A stretch of DNA of 64,000 nucleotides, from assembly GCA_027924585.1 (NCBI GenBank), contig BSBM01000372.1:30436001-30500000 (forward strand), given 5' to 3'. Below are positions 11,151 through 22,514 of the stretch, piece after piece. Every line of letters starts with the position of its first letter. The stretch's first letter is position 1. The DNA comes from Larix kaempferi. Its lineage: Eukaryota > Streptophyta > Pinopsida > Pinales > Pinaceae. The notes beneath the pieces were generated by a model that was not told the DNA's origin, ran no database searches, and saw only the letters and a program-made list of their open reading frames with translations. Both the position numbers and the translations under genes were made by a program.

Positions 11151-11960
11151 GACTTGGAAATTGTTGAACATCATATTAACACTTGGCCCAATCCCATCCC
11201 CGTCCGAAAAAAGCAGTGCCCGATCCTCCCTTCTAAATCCCCTGCAATCAAAGTTGAGATTGAGAAACTCTTACAAGCTGGTTTTATTTTTCCCATTGCT
11301 TACACATCATGGGTGTGTAACCCTGTCTCGGTAAACAAAAAGAAGGGAACCATTCGTGTCTACAAATTTTTTGGTGACCTCAATTTAGCCTTCCCTAAGG
11401 ACAATTTTCCAACGCCATTTATCGACCAAATCGTTGACTCATGCGCTGGTAGTGAAATGTTGTCCTTTATGGATGGGTTCTCTAGATATACCTAGATACA
11501 CATCTGCCCCAAGATCAATACAAAACTGCATTTACCACACCATGGGGCACCTTTGCATACAAAGTTATGCCCTTCGGTCTGATGAACATTTATGCCACTT
11601 TCTAGTGGGAAATGGCATACGTCTTTAATGACTTGGCTCATATCATCCTCGCCTTTTTAGATGACCTTACAACCAAATCCAAAAAACGATGTGATCACCT
11701 TCAAGACCTTCAGACCATCTTCACACAGTGTCACAAATATAATATACGCTTACACCCCCTTAAGTGTGTATTTTTTGTCACTGCCAATCGCCTATTAGAA
11801 TTCATTGTATCCAAAGACATCATCACTGTCGACCCCTCAAAGGTTCAAGCCATCTTGGAATTACCACCCCCACGAACACGATACCAGTTGCAGAGTGTCC
11901 AAGGAAAGGCCAACTTTATTTGTTGTTTTGTTCCCAACTATGCCACTGAGGCCCATGTAT
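11150..11960 (+). pseudogene. Element A reverse transcriptase
   Basis: RT is spread over three frames. It includes PVSVNKKKGTIRVYKF (palm block), DNFPTPFIDQIVDSCAG, the LSFMDGFSRY block, and AFLDDLTTKSKK, where FLDD stands in the place of the catalytic YxDD box (about 11650-11690). The connection KVQAILELPPPRTR follows. Frameshifts near 11150, 11490 and 11620 and stops in between show it is inactive. Confidence 0.8.
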
Positions 11961-12459
11961 TTTTATGACTTCTTAGAAAGGATTTACCCTTTAAGTGGGA
12001 TGAATATGCCCAAAATGCCTTTGATGCCCTTAAACAAGCATTGTCGTCAACTCCCTCATCTCGCCTATGGAGTTTGACAAAGATTTCATCTTGTATATAT
12101 CTATGCCAGTGTCCACTGTGGCCAGTTTGTTATTCCAATCCGCCAAGGACCACTTAGAACATGTCATTTATTATGTCAGCAAAACCCTCACCGAACCAGT
12201 GCTCAACTACACTCATGATGAGAAGATCGCACTCGCAGTCATCCTTTTCATCCAAAAGCTACACCACTATATCCTACTCCGTAAAACAACCTTGGTTGTT
12301 GACTCCAACCCTATGCAATACATACTTAGCCATAGGATTATCAATAGTAAATTTGCACGTTGGATCATCATCTTACAAGAGTTTGTACTCAAATTTCTTG
12401 TTGCGAAAAGTAAGAAATCCATGGCTTTGGCTAAGTTTATTACAAACCTTCTGTATACC
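11960..12459 (+). pseudogene. Element A RNase H, cut by element B
   Basis: ORF 12067-12459 carries the RNase H pattern DKDFILYISMPVSTVASLLF and HVIYYVSKTL, ending KKSMALAKFITN just before the junction at 12459/12460. From there the sequence is element B. The apparent ORF continuation to 12540 is B sequence and not part of this gene. Confidence 0.75.
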
Positions 12460-12589
12460 TGTTGTTGCAGCAACATCCCCCCCAAAATTTTTGTACATAT
12501 TGGGGCCCCTCCTTTTATTTTTCTAGAAAGACTGCCTTAAGAGGTTAATTCTCCTTTTTACTTTGTTTTCAACTGAAAATCGTGCTTTG

Positions 12590-13850
12590 AGAATTCCAAG
12601 TTTTTCTTCTAAGGATAAAATTCGTGAAATCTTCCTGAAGTTGAGGAACCATTTGAGAAAAACCCCGCAATTGCGGAAGTATTCAAGTTATCCTCCCGAA
12701 ACCGCGGGAGCCATTCGAGTTTCTCTCTCGAAACGGCGGGAGCCATTTGCATAAGCCTCTCGAAAAGAACTTAGGAATTATTTCTCGAAAGCTGCGGAAG
12801 TTATTTGGGAAAGCCTCCCGAAGCTGCGGAACCTTTCAAGTTATCCTCTCGAAATTGCGGAAGTATTCAAGTTATCCTCCCGAAACCGCGGGAGCCATTC
12901 GGGTTTCTCTCTCGAAACGGCGGGAGCCATTTGCATAAGCCTCTCGAAAAGAACTTAGGAATTATTTCTCGAAAGCTGCGGAAGTTATTTGGGAAAGCCT
13001 CTCGAAGCTGCGGAACCTTTCAATTTATCCTCTCGAAATTGCGGAAGTATTCAAGTTATCCTCCCGAAACCGCGGGAGCCATTCGGGTTTCTCTCTCGAA
13101 ACGGCGGGAGCCATTTGCATAAGCCTCTCGAAAAGAACTTAGGAATTATTTCTCGAAAACTGCGGAAGTTATTTGGGAAAGCCTCCCGCAGCTGCGGAAC
13201 CTTTCAAGTTATCCTCTCGAAATTGCGGAACCATTCAGGTTTCCCTCCCGAAACTGCGGGAGCCGTTCGCATACCTTTTCCAGAACCGCCGAAGGACTTC
13301 TCTTTAAAATAAAAAAAATCTTAAGTCTTTCCTCTCGACTTGCGGAAGCTATTCGCGAAAGCCTTCCGAAACGGCGGAACCTTTTAGGTTTCCCTTCCGA
13401 AACTGCGGAAGCTATTTGCGAAAGTCTTCCGCAACTGCGGAAGCATTCACGTTATTTTTCCGAAACCCCGCCGAAACACTTAGACTTTTTGCGGAACCAT
13501 TTGCGAAAACCTTCCGCAACTGCGGAAGCATTCACGTTATTCTCCCGAAACCCCGTGGAGAGACTTAGAAATTATTCGAGTTGCGGAAGTCATTCGCCAA
13601 TCCTTTCCGAAACGGCGAGAACCTTCGCGAAATTGTTCCGCAATTGCGGAAGCGATTGGCCTATCTCCATTGAAATTGCGGAAAGAATTCTTATGTTCTC
13701 CCGAAACTGCGGGACGACTCAGTAAAATCGCTCGCAACAAGTTTCCAAAGGCGGTGTTTCGGAAGGATACGCCAATCTCTTCTGAAACACCGAGGCCATT
13801 CGCCATATCGTTCCGCAATTGCGGGTGAAACTCGTGAGTCCGCCCCGCAA
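12590..13850. repeat. GC-rich tandem repeat in B 5' LTR, 184-bp unit with palindromic submotif
   Basis: A 184-bp period is clear at 12729, 12913 and 13097 (GAAACGGCGGGAGCCATTTG each time). Within and after it a shorter motif of about 25-32 bp recurs, of the form CGAAA-n-TGCGGAA/G, down to about 13830. Palindromes such as TCCGCAATTGCGGA and TTCCGCAACTGCGGAA occur repeatedly. The several ~63-120-codon ORFs here are effects of the repeat period and not genes. Confidence 0.9.
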
Positions 13851-14058
13851 GTGACGGTCGCGCACAAATGTCGGGGCGGCTTGAAAAGACCGCGCCGTAC
13901 AAACTTTAAATCCGTTTTAAATGCACCACCCACCGGATTAATGCCACACATGTCTAACCTGTTTAAAAGGACGGTGGGGGTTTGGGTTGGTCACATTGTT
14001 AGTTTTAGTTTGAACGAACACCGTTGGGCAGACCGCGCCGGACCGCTCCAGCTCAGCT

Positions 14059-14703
14059 CGTCCCCAGATAGAATGGAGAGAAGGAAAGGTGGATTTCCCC
14101 AAGCATCTCCCATTCAAATCTGTAGGTGGTTTTAATGAAGACATAGCCCTTTTGGAATTTTGCAGAAACTGTAGCATTAAGCTAATGGCTAAGATCCAAG
14201 GGACAATGGATAAAAGTAATAGTCTCTATCAAAAAATCCATGAAGTGCATGATAAGTGCAAGTTGAGTTTCCCTCAGTCCCTTGATGAGTTCCCGAGCAA
14301 AGAGCAGCGTCTGTCTAACTTGAAGGAGGAACTGGACATCCAAACAGAATACGTAAAGAAGATTGATGTCTTGGCCATTGATGATCTCCATCATTATATT
14401 GGAATGTCATCAATACACAACCATTTGCTTAAAGAAATCCACCAAGCAGCAGTTGTGGAAATTCAGGGCATTGGAGAAGAGCTTAGTAAATATGTGACCT
14501 CCCAGAAAATATTGCTCCCTTCCGCAGCAAATGTAGTTATCAGAGACACTGGTGTCTGGTTCAGTTACATTGCTGAAGGAGAAAAGAAAGCAGCAGCAGT
14601 AGCAGAAGTAACAGCCAGCCCAAGTGCTTCTCTCCCAGCAGCAGCAGCAGCAATAGCCAGCTCGAGTGCTTCCTTCCCAGTCGGAGTGCCTACCCAAGAG
14701 TGA
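14059..14703 (+). pseudogene. C-terminal remnant of the LTR ORF in the 5' LTR
   Basis: This is the last ~214 codons of the ORF seen whole at 24507-27809, left after the internal LTR deletion. It is open to the stop at 14701-14703 and ends in an Ala/Ser-rich tail encoded by an AGC/GCA repeat that differs in length from the other copy. An ATG at 14089 exists, but the native start has been lost. Confidence 0.75.
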
Positions 14704-15586
14704 ACACGCTGATATTAAGGCGTTGATTCCTAATTTTTGTATTTTGACTTTCATATGTCTAAAAACGTAGACCCATGGGACAGCTGTCCTTTTCTTTTTA
14801 AGTAATTTTCTGTTAAAAAGGGGTCACGTTTTTGTCTATTAAAAGAAAAAAATCTGTAGGGGACAAGTGTAAAGAGCCAGGTGGCAGCCCAAAGGGAATT
14901 TTGTAATATTATAAATAGAAGTTTAGGAAACAGTGAGAGGACTTTTGGCAGGGAAATAATTTTCTGAACTTGTACGAGCTACCTTGCACTTGTTTCAAGA
15001 AAATAAAATCTACCTAATAAGAGCCTGGAGAGGACGTCTTTGCATGGAAATGGAGTTTGGATGCATGTTGGATTATTCCTGTGACTTCTATACTTTGCTG
15101 TGAGATCTTTCTGTACTGTCTTGAATTATTTCTTTGTATTGAATGATCTTATTTCTCTCTGTGCAAATGAATTCTCTCTTTCATGAGTAATAGAATATGT
15201 TATATCTGTTTTAGAAGCTATCTTCTAATATCTCATGTTTTTGCTATGGATTTATCTTTAAGATTTAATGGTTGTCTGTTGAATTTTAAATAACTCTTCC
15301 AGCTTATTACTCATATTCACAATTTGCTCCTTGCAGGGATAGTTTAGATTTATTTCAGTTTTAGACATAGATTTGTTTTTCAGTTCTGCATTTAGATTAA
15401 ATTAGGCTAGGCACTTGCATATCATTATAAAACATAAAATCAAAAGAACGGTGGATCGGGCCATAACCGGTATAACTGGAGCAAATCTCCAAACCCACGG
15501 TTGCCGGAACCGCTAACCGGACGGATTCCCCACACCAAACGGTGGACAATCTAATTGGGATAGTCTACCGGGGAGGATCCCTTTCT
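14704..15586 (+). promoter_or_regulatory. Promoter-R-U5 part of the B 5' LTR
   Basis: After the ORF stop comes TATAAATA at 14910-14917. Transcription is expected to start near 14940. The rest to 15586 matches 27810-28692 and has no ORF. The terminal ~150 bases are GC-rich, with repeated CCGG-containing words. Confidence 0.5.
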
Positions 15587-15698
15587 TGAAAACCCAGGAA
15601 ATATTTCAGATCAAGAAAGTCTTGGAGAACTTGTTACTCCAAAGAACACTCCACTGAACTCACCTTACAATTCCCCACCAGATTCTCCACATAGAAAC

Positions 15699-17837
15699 AT
15701 GGTTGTACCTGCTTGGAGAGAAAGGGGAGCGTTGAATCTAGTTGGGCCATTCCACAATCTCCCAAAAAATCCAGAGAAGGTCTTGCCTAAATTCGACCCA
15801 GGGAAATCCATTTCAGCCGAAGATCATCTCAAGAGCTTTTATCTAGCTCTGAATCTTTTGAACGTGCAGCATGAAGATGTAGTCTGCAAACTTTTTCCAT
15901 ACACATTCGAGCCAAAAGTATCATCCTGGTATTTTAGCCTACAACCTAGCTCGATCTCAAGTTGGGATGAATTTGAAAACTGTTTCTTAAAGAAATATGG
16001 AAACCAAAAGACTATAGCTACACTTATGAAGGAACTCTTGTCCATGAGAATGGAAAAGAAAGAAAAGGTTCAAGACTTTAATCAAATGTTCACAACACTC
16101 TTAAATAACTTCAATGAAGCAAATAAACCAGCAGAAGAATCTCTGATTGAATATTATACAACAGCTCTCGAAGGACCCATAGCAATGTTTGTTAAAAGAT
16201 CTAAAAAAACCACCCTGATAGATAATTTCGAAGAAGCCAGAAAAGTGGAAGAGGAGGCGGATAGCATTGCTAAACATGCCTTAGATGCTGAAACAAAACC
16301 AACAGTTAGTAAAAAAACCTTGCTGCTCACTAGAGGTAAGGAAGAGTCATCAACAGACATGGAGAATGTAGTTAAGATGATGCAGAAATTATCCAATAAA
16401 ATTGTAGATCTCGAGAAAGATAAGGCAGCTAGTACATCTAGGAAACCTTTCAAGCCATTTTACAAAAAAAGGGAAGACGGTGATCAAACTCATCCACCCA
16501 TGAATACTTCCCCTGTTTTAAACCTCAATGAAATTGGGATGGAAAACTTCTGCACCTTTCATCAAGAACCACATTCGGAAAAGAGCTACCCACAATGGAT
16601 TAACTCTATGAGTTTAGTCATGAATCAAATGCTGGATTCACAGATCCCAGACCAAGATGATCCTCTAGAAGAGTCGAACCCTGAATTAGAGGAACCAACC
16701 CCGGACACTACTATGGTACTGTGGGATTGGGTACCTATAACGGAATCAGCAGAAGAAGATCCCATAGAAAGCTCTCCCTCTGTTGTGAATATTAATACTC
16801 GCAGTAAAGGTCCTATTGTGGATCCTGTGAAAGACTCGACCCTACCCAAGCCTAAAGTTTCAAAAGAACTTCCTAGAAGGCATATAACAATTATTCCACC
16901 ACAGCCTAAAGTTAGCCAAACAACGACCAAGCAGCCAAACATTGACACCATAGTTCAGCCACCTAAGGTCACAATGAGTAAAACAGATCATTCGACCCGA
17001 ATTGGGAACGAGTCTGATATAGGGTATGATATTATTGAGGATATAAAGAAAGTCAAAGCAAATGTGTCAATATTCGACATGTGCAGTTTGCCTCACCAAC
17101 GAGACAAGATGCTGCATGTTCTACAGCCCCAGACCAGCACTCCATTAACAGACTCTCAAGAAGATCCCGAAATTAATGAGGCTAGTATCGGCGGGAAATC
17201 TAAATCTCAAACATTGCCATTCCTATTGACCTTTGAAATTTTCATTCACAATGTTCACAATTGTTTGGTAGATTCTAGAGCATCTTCAAACGTCATGCCA
17301 CTGTCAATTTGTAAAAAAATTAATGGGCAACCTGTGCCATCTCCGGCCCAAATTATCCAGTTAGATAGGACTGCGGTCAAAGTGATTAGAGAGATGAAAG
17401 ATGTTCTCATTAGATTATCAGCCGACTCTAGAGTCTGTCAGTTTATTGACATAATGGTAGTTGATATTCCTGAAGCCTATGGTCTGATCTTAAGTAGGGA
17501 CTGGTCTACCAAGCTGAATGGTTACTTTGCCACTGATTGGTCTCATCTGTGGTTGCCTCATCAAAACAGGAAGAATCAGATCAAAGTCCTGAGAGAACCA
17601 CACATGAAGCAAAATGTAACTCAATTAGAGGAAAAAAATGAGGCTGTAACCTTCTCATCCTCGGTTCTTGGGAATTATTTCTTAGAAATTGATCTGGGTA
17701 ATTATCAGTCTGAAGCCATCAGCCATGAATCCGATGAACAGTCCGATCTCCTTCATTTCTCTCGGACTGATGATATTGACTGTAATATAGTTAGTTTAGT
17801 CATTGAATTAGATCATAGAGATGCTAACTTAGCTTAA
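15699..17837 (+). pseudogene. Element B gag-protease
   Basis: It encodes 712 codons up to a TAA at 17835-17837. Residues ~1-190 match the plant retrotransposon gag fold (FDPGKSISAEDHLKSFYLAL, then WDEFENCFLKKYG). A zinc-finger-like FCTFHQEPHSEKSYPQW lies at ~residues 281-297 with the final Cys changed to Tyr. The protease is at ~515-620 with LVDSRASSNVMP, where the family's usual Gly after D-S is Arg. The frame is open upstream to 15564, inside the LTR end; 15699 is the first good ATG. The same frame continues past the stop into pol, so gag-pol was probably one polyprotein. Confidence 0.8.
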
Positions 17838-18500
17838 TCAAAAGATATTTTTTGGACATTATACTTTGACGGTTCTAAAACTCTGGAAGGATCCGGAGCC
17901 GGTTGTGTTCTGATGGATCCAAAAAGAAACAAGTATTTTTTGTCCTGTAGATTAGAATTTGATTGTACTAACAACACCGCTGAATATGAAGCTTTGGTAC
18001 ATGGACTAAAGAAGGCCATTGGTTTAAATGTTAAATACCTGAAGGTTTTTGGTGACTCAGAAATAGTTGTAAGACAGGTAAGGGACACCATTCATTGTCT
18101 CTCACCTCATTTGAAGGGTTACCAGGCTGAGGTATGGGATTTAATTATGCATTTTGATGCTTTTAATATAAAGTCTATTCCTAGATTGCAAAATTCTGCA
18201 ACTGATCTGCTAGCAACATCTGCTTCTAGATTGGTGCCATCAAATAACAAATGCTCAATTGAATTGATTTCCAGGCCCTCCGTTCCCGATAACATCACAA
18301 ACTTCAGAGTTTTCGATGATGACGAGCAGATTATCAGTTTTCTAACGAACGAAGATAGCTTCCAAGGAGCTGCGATAGATGAAGAAGAACACGATGCTGA
18401 TTTGTTGAAGAAGGATGTGGAGAAAGGAAATTTCATCCCCAAAGGGGTAAGGTCCCTCGAAATGCTGTTCGATCTTCAAAATAAGTTCAAAAGGCCAGCT
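17838..18500 (+). pseudogene. Element B extra RNase H domain ahead of RT
   Basis: Directly after the TAA at 17835 the frame encodes LYFDGSKTLEGSGAGCVL, TNNTAEYEALVHGLKKA and VFGDSEIVVRQV, ending NSATDLLATSAS. These give the D, E, D, D residues of a type-1 RNase H with the TAEYEAL helix of the archaeal/plant-like kind. All four acidic positions are present. A second, standard retroelement RNase H follows RT at 19524-19960. Dual RNase H is known in the Tat group of plant Ty3/gypsy elements; here the extra one lies between protease and RT. Confidence 0.8.
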
Positions 18501-19523
18501 AATACCAAAACTAACAGTTCATCGATGCAACATGAGTTAGTCAATTTGGGCACCGAGGCAGAACCAAAATTTGTCAACCTTGGCAAATTTTGTTCACCGG
18601 GTGAAAGAGATAGGTTCATCAAACTATTTAAGCAATATAAGGATGTTTTTGCATGGACCTATGAGGATCTGAAAACATATGACGTCCGCATTATTCAGCA
18701 TGTTATAACGATGAAAGTGGGTGTCAAGCCATTTCAGCAGCAGTTAAGGAGGATGCATCCTACTCTGGAACCTCTGATTCAAAAGGAATTAAAGAAGCTC
18801 CTGGACGCTAAAATAATCTTTAAGGTCCGGCATTCTGAGTGGGTTGCTAACTTAGTTCCCGTAAGAAAGAAGTCAGGAGAGATAAGGCTATGTGTAGATT
18901 TCAGAAATTTAAACAGAGCTTCGGATAAAGACAACTACCCCGTCCCTTCAATGGAACAAATCCTTCAAATGGTATCGGGATCTGAGCTATTCTCTCTTCT
19001 CGATGGTTTCTCTGGCTACAATCAGGTATTAGTAGCCGAAGAGGATCGTCTTAAGACTACTTTCCGAACTAAGTGGGGAACTTTCGCATATAGAAGGATG
19101 CCATTTGGCCTGATAAACGCAGGAGCTACATTCCAACGAGCAATGGATATCGCCTTCCGAGGATTGGGTGGGCAATGTGTTGTTGTCTACTTAGATGATG
19201 TGATAGTTTTTTCAAAGAAAAGGGAAGATCATGTTGTCCATTTGAAGCATATTTTTTATCGTTGTCGGAAATATGGTATTTCTTTGAATCCCAAGAAGAG
19301 TGTGTTCGCAGTTCCCGAAGGTAAACTCTTGGGCCATATCATCTCCAAAAGAGGAGTGTCAATAGATCAGGAAAGAGTACAAGCTATCAATAAGATTCCA
19401 ATGCCTCACAACAAAAAATATATGCAGTCATTTATGGGCACTATCAATTTTGTCCGAAGATTTGTCCCAGATTTCGCACAAATTGTTAAACCGTTACAAC
19501 AGATGGTTAAACAAAGCATATAG
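18501..19523 (+). pseudogene. Element B reverse transcriptase
   Basis: The frame carries LVPVRKKSGEIRLCVDFRNL, DNYPVPSMEQIL, LFSLLDGFSGYNQV, RRMPFGLINAGATFQRAM and the catalytic box VVYLDDVIVFSKKRE (about 19180-19220), then the thumb/connection KLLGHIISKRGVSID. All RT core motifs look intact. The frame ends at TAG 19521-19523, in place of the tryptophan expected at this position, and reads on afterwards. Confidence 0.9.
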
Positions 19524-21326
19524 TTCAAGTGGACGGATTTAAAAAAGGATTCTTTTAGAGACATCAAGGCAGCTATAGCTAAAGCTCCTTCCTTAAGAAG
19601 CCCAGATTTTGATAAGGATTTTATCCTGTACACCTTTGCTTCGGATGACTCCCTCGCGGCTGTACTCACTCAAAAGGTGGAACTAGGAGACGAGTACCCA
19701 ATCTCGTTTATGAGCACTGGTCTGCAAGGGGATGAGCTAAATTATCCCATCGTGGACAAGCATGCATACGCTGTCTTCAAAGCAGTCAAATAGTTCAGGC
19801 CATATATTCTTAAGAACAAAACTAAAGTTATAGTTCCCCATCCAGCTGTTAGATCCCTTTTTGTTCAAAAGGAACTAGGAGAAAGGAGAGGGAACTGGGT
19901 CACAGCTTTTCAAGAATATGATTTAGAATTTAAACCAGCCACAATCATCAAAGGGAAAGGCCTATGCAAATTACTTACGGGAGATTCGACTAATGAAGAA
20001 CAACATTGGAAGAATGAAGCTGAGCTAAACTCGGTTGAAGTATGTCCTATCTTCTCAACTCCTCAGTCATGGTATAGAGACTTGGTGCATTATTTACAGC
20101 AGGGGTACCTACCTGAGCACTGGAACTCTAAACAAAGAAGGGCACTCCGTTTAAAATCAGCACCTTATCAAATCATTGATGGGATACTTTTCAGAAAGAA
20201 TTATGATGGATTTTTCCTTAGATGTCTAGAAAAGGAAGATGCAAGTAAAGTTGTTAAAGAATTACACGATGGCCCTGCAGGTGGACATTATTCAGGAGAG
20301 ACAACAGCACACAAGATACTTAGAGATGGATATTATTGGCCCACTCTATTCCAAGATGCCCATACGTATGCACGAAACTGTGATGTATGCCAAACAAGTG
20401 CCGGGAAATTACCTAAGGCAGTCGGACCCTTGCAGCTGGTTATTATCTCTGAGCCTTTTGAACAGTGGGGTATAGATGTTATCGGAGAGATAAATCCAAA
20501 TTCTTCTTTGCAACATCGATACATCCTGACGGCTACCGACTACTTCACTAGATGGACGGAAGCTATCCCGTTGCGCAAGATCAATGAAGATGCAGTCATC
20601 AGTTTCTTAAAAGAAAACATCATAACCAGGTTTGGGGTTCCAATTTCCCTTCTTTTTGATAATGCTCCCTATTTTTTGTCTTTCAATATAAATGAATTTT
20701 TTTATGAGTGGGGAATTAAGCTGCATTATTCAGCCAATTATTACCCTCAAGGGAATGGATTAGCTGAATCTTCAAACAAAAATCTTATTCAAATTCTCAA
20801 GAAAACTGTGATAGAAAACCAGCGAAGTTGGCATATAGCTCTCCCAAATGCCTTATGGGCAGACAGGGTGACTCCAAAGAACGCATTAGGGGTTTCCCCT
20901 TTCACTCTTGTCTATGGCAAGGAAGCCATCCTTCCCCCAAACATCTTGCTCCCATCCTTACAGTTATCCCAAGCCTCTCGGGGTTCTGGTAGCCAAGTCT
21001 TACAATCCAGGATCGATACCCTGCTTCAACTTGAAGAAGCCCGACAGAAAGCTAAAGACCGATTCCATCAACACCAAGACATAGTTAAGAGATGGTTCGA
21101 TAAGAGGAAGTCCGGTAAAAGAAGTTTTGAAGTTGGGGACTTAGTCCTGAAATGGGACCATAATCATGAAGGCAAAGGAATGCACACGAAATTCCAACAT
21201 TTATGGTTAGGCCCGTACCAAATTTCAGCCAAGATAGGCCCATCCACTTATAGGTTGACAAATATCGAGGGAGAAGAAGTAACCCTTCCTCTCAATGGCC
21301 TCGCCCTGAAGCAATACTTTGCATAG
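19524..21326 (+). pseudogene. Element B RNase H and integrase
   Basis: In the same frame as RT, FILYTFASDDSLAAVLTQK begins the standard RNase H, with a second TAG at 19791-19793, again at a Trp position. From 20082 a 414-codon open stretch encodes integrase: an HHCC zinc domain (HDGPAGGHYSGE ... CDVCQTSAG), catalytic Asp in QWGIDVIGE, Asp in LLFDNAPYF, Glu in GNGLAESSNKNL, and a C-terminal GDLVLKWDHNHEGKG domain ending at 21326. The DDE triad is complete. No chromodomain is seen. Confidence 0.9.
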
Positions 21327-22382
21327 TCTCGCTGAGACTTTCTGTACATAAATAAAATTTTCTTTTATTATTGCTTTAGATTTTGTTTGCATTATTTTTA
21401 GCCATTTGTTTCTTTTCTTGTCATTTGAACCTTTGCACAAAGTTTGCTTTCTGAAGGCCCCTGCGGTTGAGTTTCTCATCAAGATAGGTCTCTTAAAGAA
21501 ATCTCACAACCCATGAGCCCGGAACTATGCTCGAATGAAAGTTTATCTATGTATTGTGCACTTGCTGAACTTTTCAGAAGGAAGAAAGCCTACTCTGCTA
21601 GCCACGCTAATCCTATTTAATTAGCCGAGATCTATGACTATCTTTATTACTATCTTTGGGCTCCACCCACTCTCACACTTAAAGACATCTCAAGAAGGTT
21701 ATTGAAGTTGGACCCATGGAAAGTAGCACATCCCGAGGGCATAGGGTATTGAAATGACTCCATGCTGCAAATTTAACAGCCAAAATGGCTTATATTCAAG
21801 GGTCTGTTTTCCAGAGATTCTCGCCTCAATTGAAGCATGGCTGAGACAAAGCAAAACATGTAAAATCAAGAAAGTTGTCCAAAAGGCTCAGCTCAAAATG
21901 GGCTCCTCTCCGTCCGTGAGGCTTGATCAAACCAATAAAATCTCTCACTCACACAAAAGGACATTATGGATTGAGGAGCCTAAAATCAAAGATCATGTCT
22001 AAAGAAAATATCTCTGGAAGGCTCAGACAACAAAGCTGTCAAAAGTACAAACATCCAAAAGGATGCAAGCGGCATGGGAATGAGGAACAAGAGCAATAAT
22101 GTCCATGAGAAAGTGTTGCAAATCCTGTGGAGTCCGACAGCAGTAGCCATCTGTAAGATGATCCTTCTAAAATGAATCCCATATGTTGGCCCTTTGAGAG
22201 TTTTAAAGATATCTCTGTCAAAGCTCCCCTTTCCCCAATGGCTAGCAGGTAAAGTGCCTTCTTCCTTCACAGAAATTCAAATGCTCAGCTGAATATTGCA
22301 TATAAGATGGATGTCTTTAATAAGGTTTCGGATCATGGAGAGGAATTTTTCAGAGATCTGTGTTCGCCAGCGACTCGCCAAT
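21327..22382 (+). other. Element B 3' noncoding internal region
   Basis: There is about 1.05 kb between the integrase stop and the 3' LTR with no credible ORF. A purine-rich GGATCATGGAGAGGAA lies near 22330-22345, about 40 bases before the LTR start, so it is a poor candidate for the polypurine tract. Confidence 0.5.
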
Positions 22383-22514
22383 TGTTGTTGCAGCAACATC
22401 CCCCCCAAAATTTTTGTACATATTGGGGCCCCTCCTTTTATTTTTCTAGAAAGACTGCCTTAAGAGGTCAATTCTCCTTTTTACTTTGTTTTCAACTGAA
22501 AATCCTGCTTTGAG

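Larger units (their letters stand above)
12460..15586 (+). repeat. 5' LTR of element B, internally deleted
   Basis: 12460-14058 matches 22383-23790 and 14059-15586 matches 27137-28692. The missing part corresponds to 23791-27136, about 3.35 kb. The LTR starts TGTTGTTGCAGCAACA, which contains the perfect inverted repeat TGTTGC-A-GCAACA. The breakpoint shows only about 3 bases of microhomology (CCA). A TATA box (TATAAATA) lies at 14910-14917, so the deletion leaves the promoter region in place. Confidence 0.85.

Noticed and set aside
12563-13312. Several overlapping ORFs of 63-107 codons with similar proteins
   Set aside because: They arise from the 184-bp repeat in the LTR; the same sequence is open in several frames and the second LTR has a different number of units.
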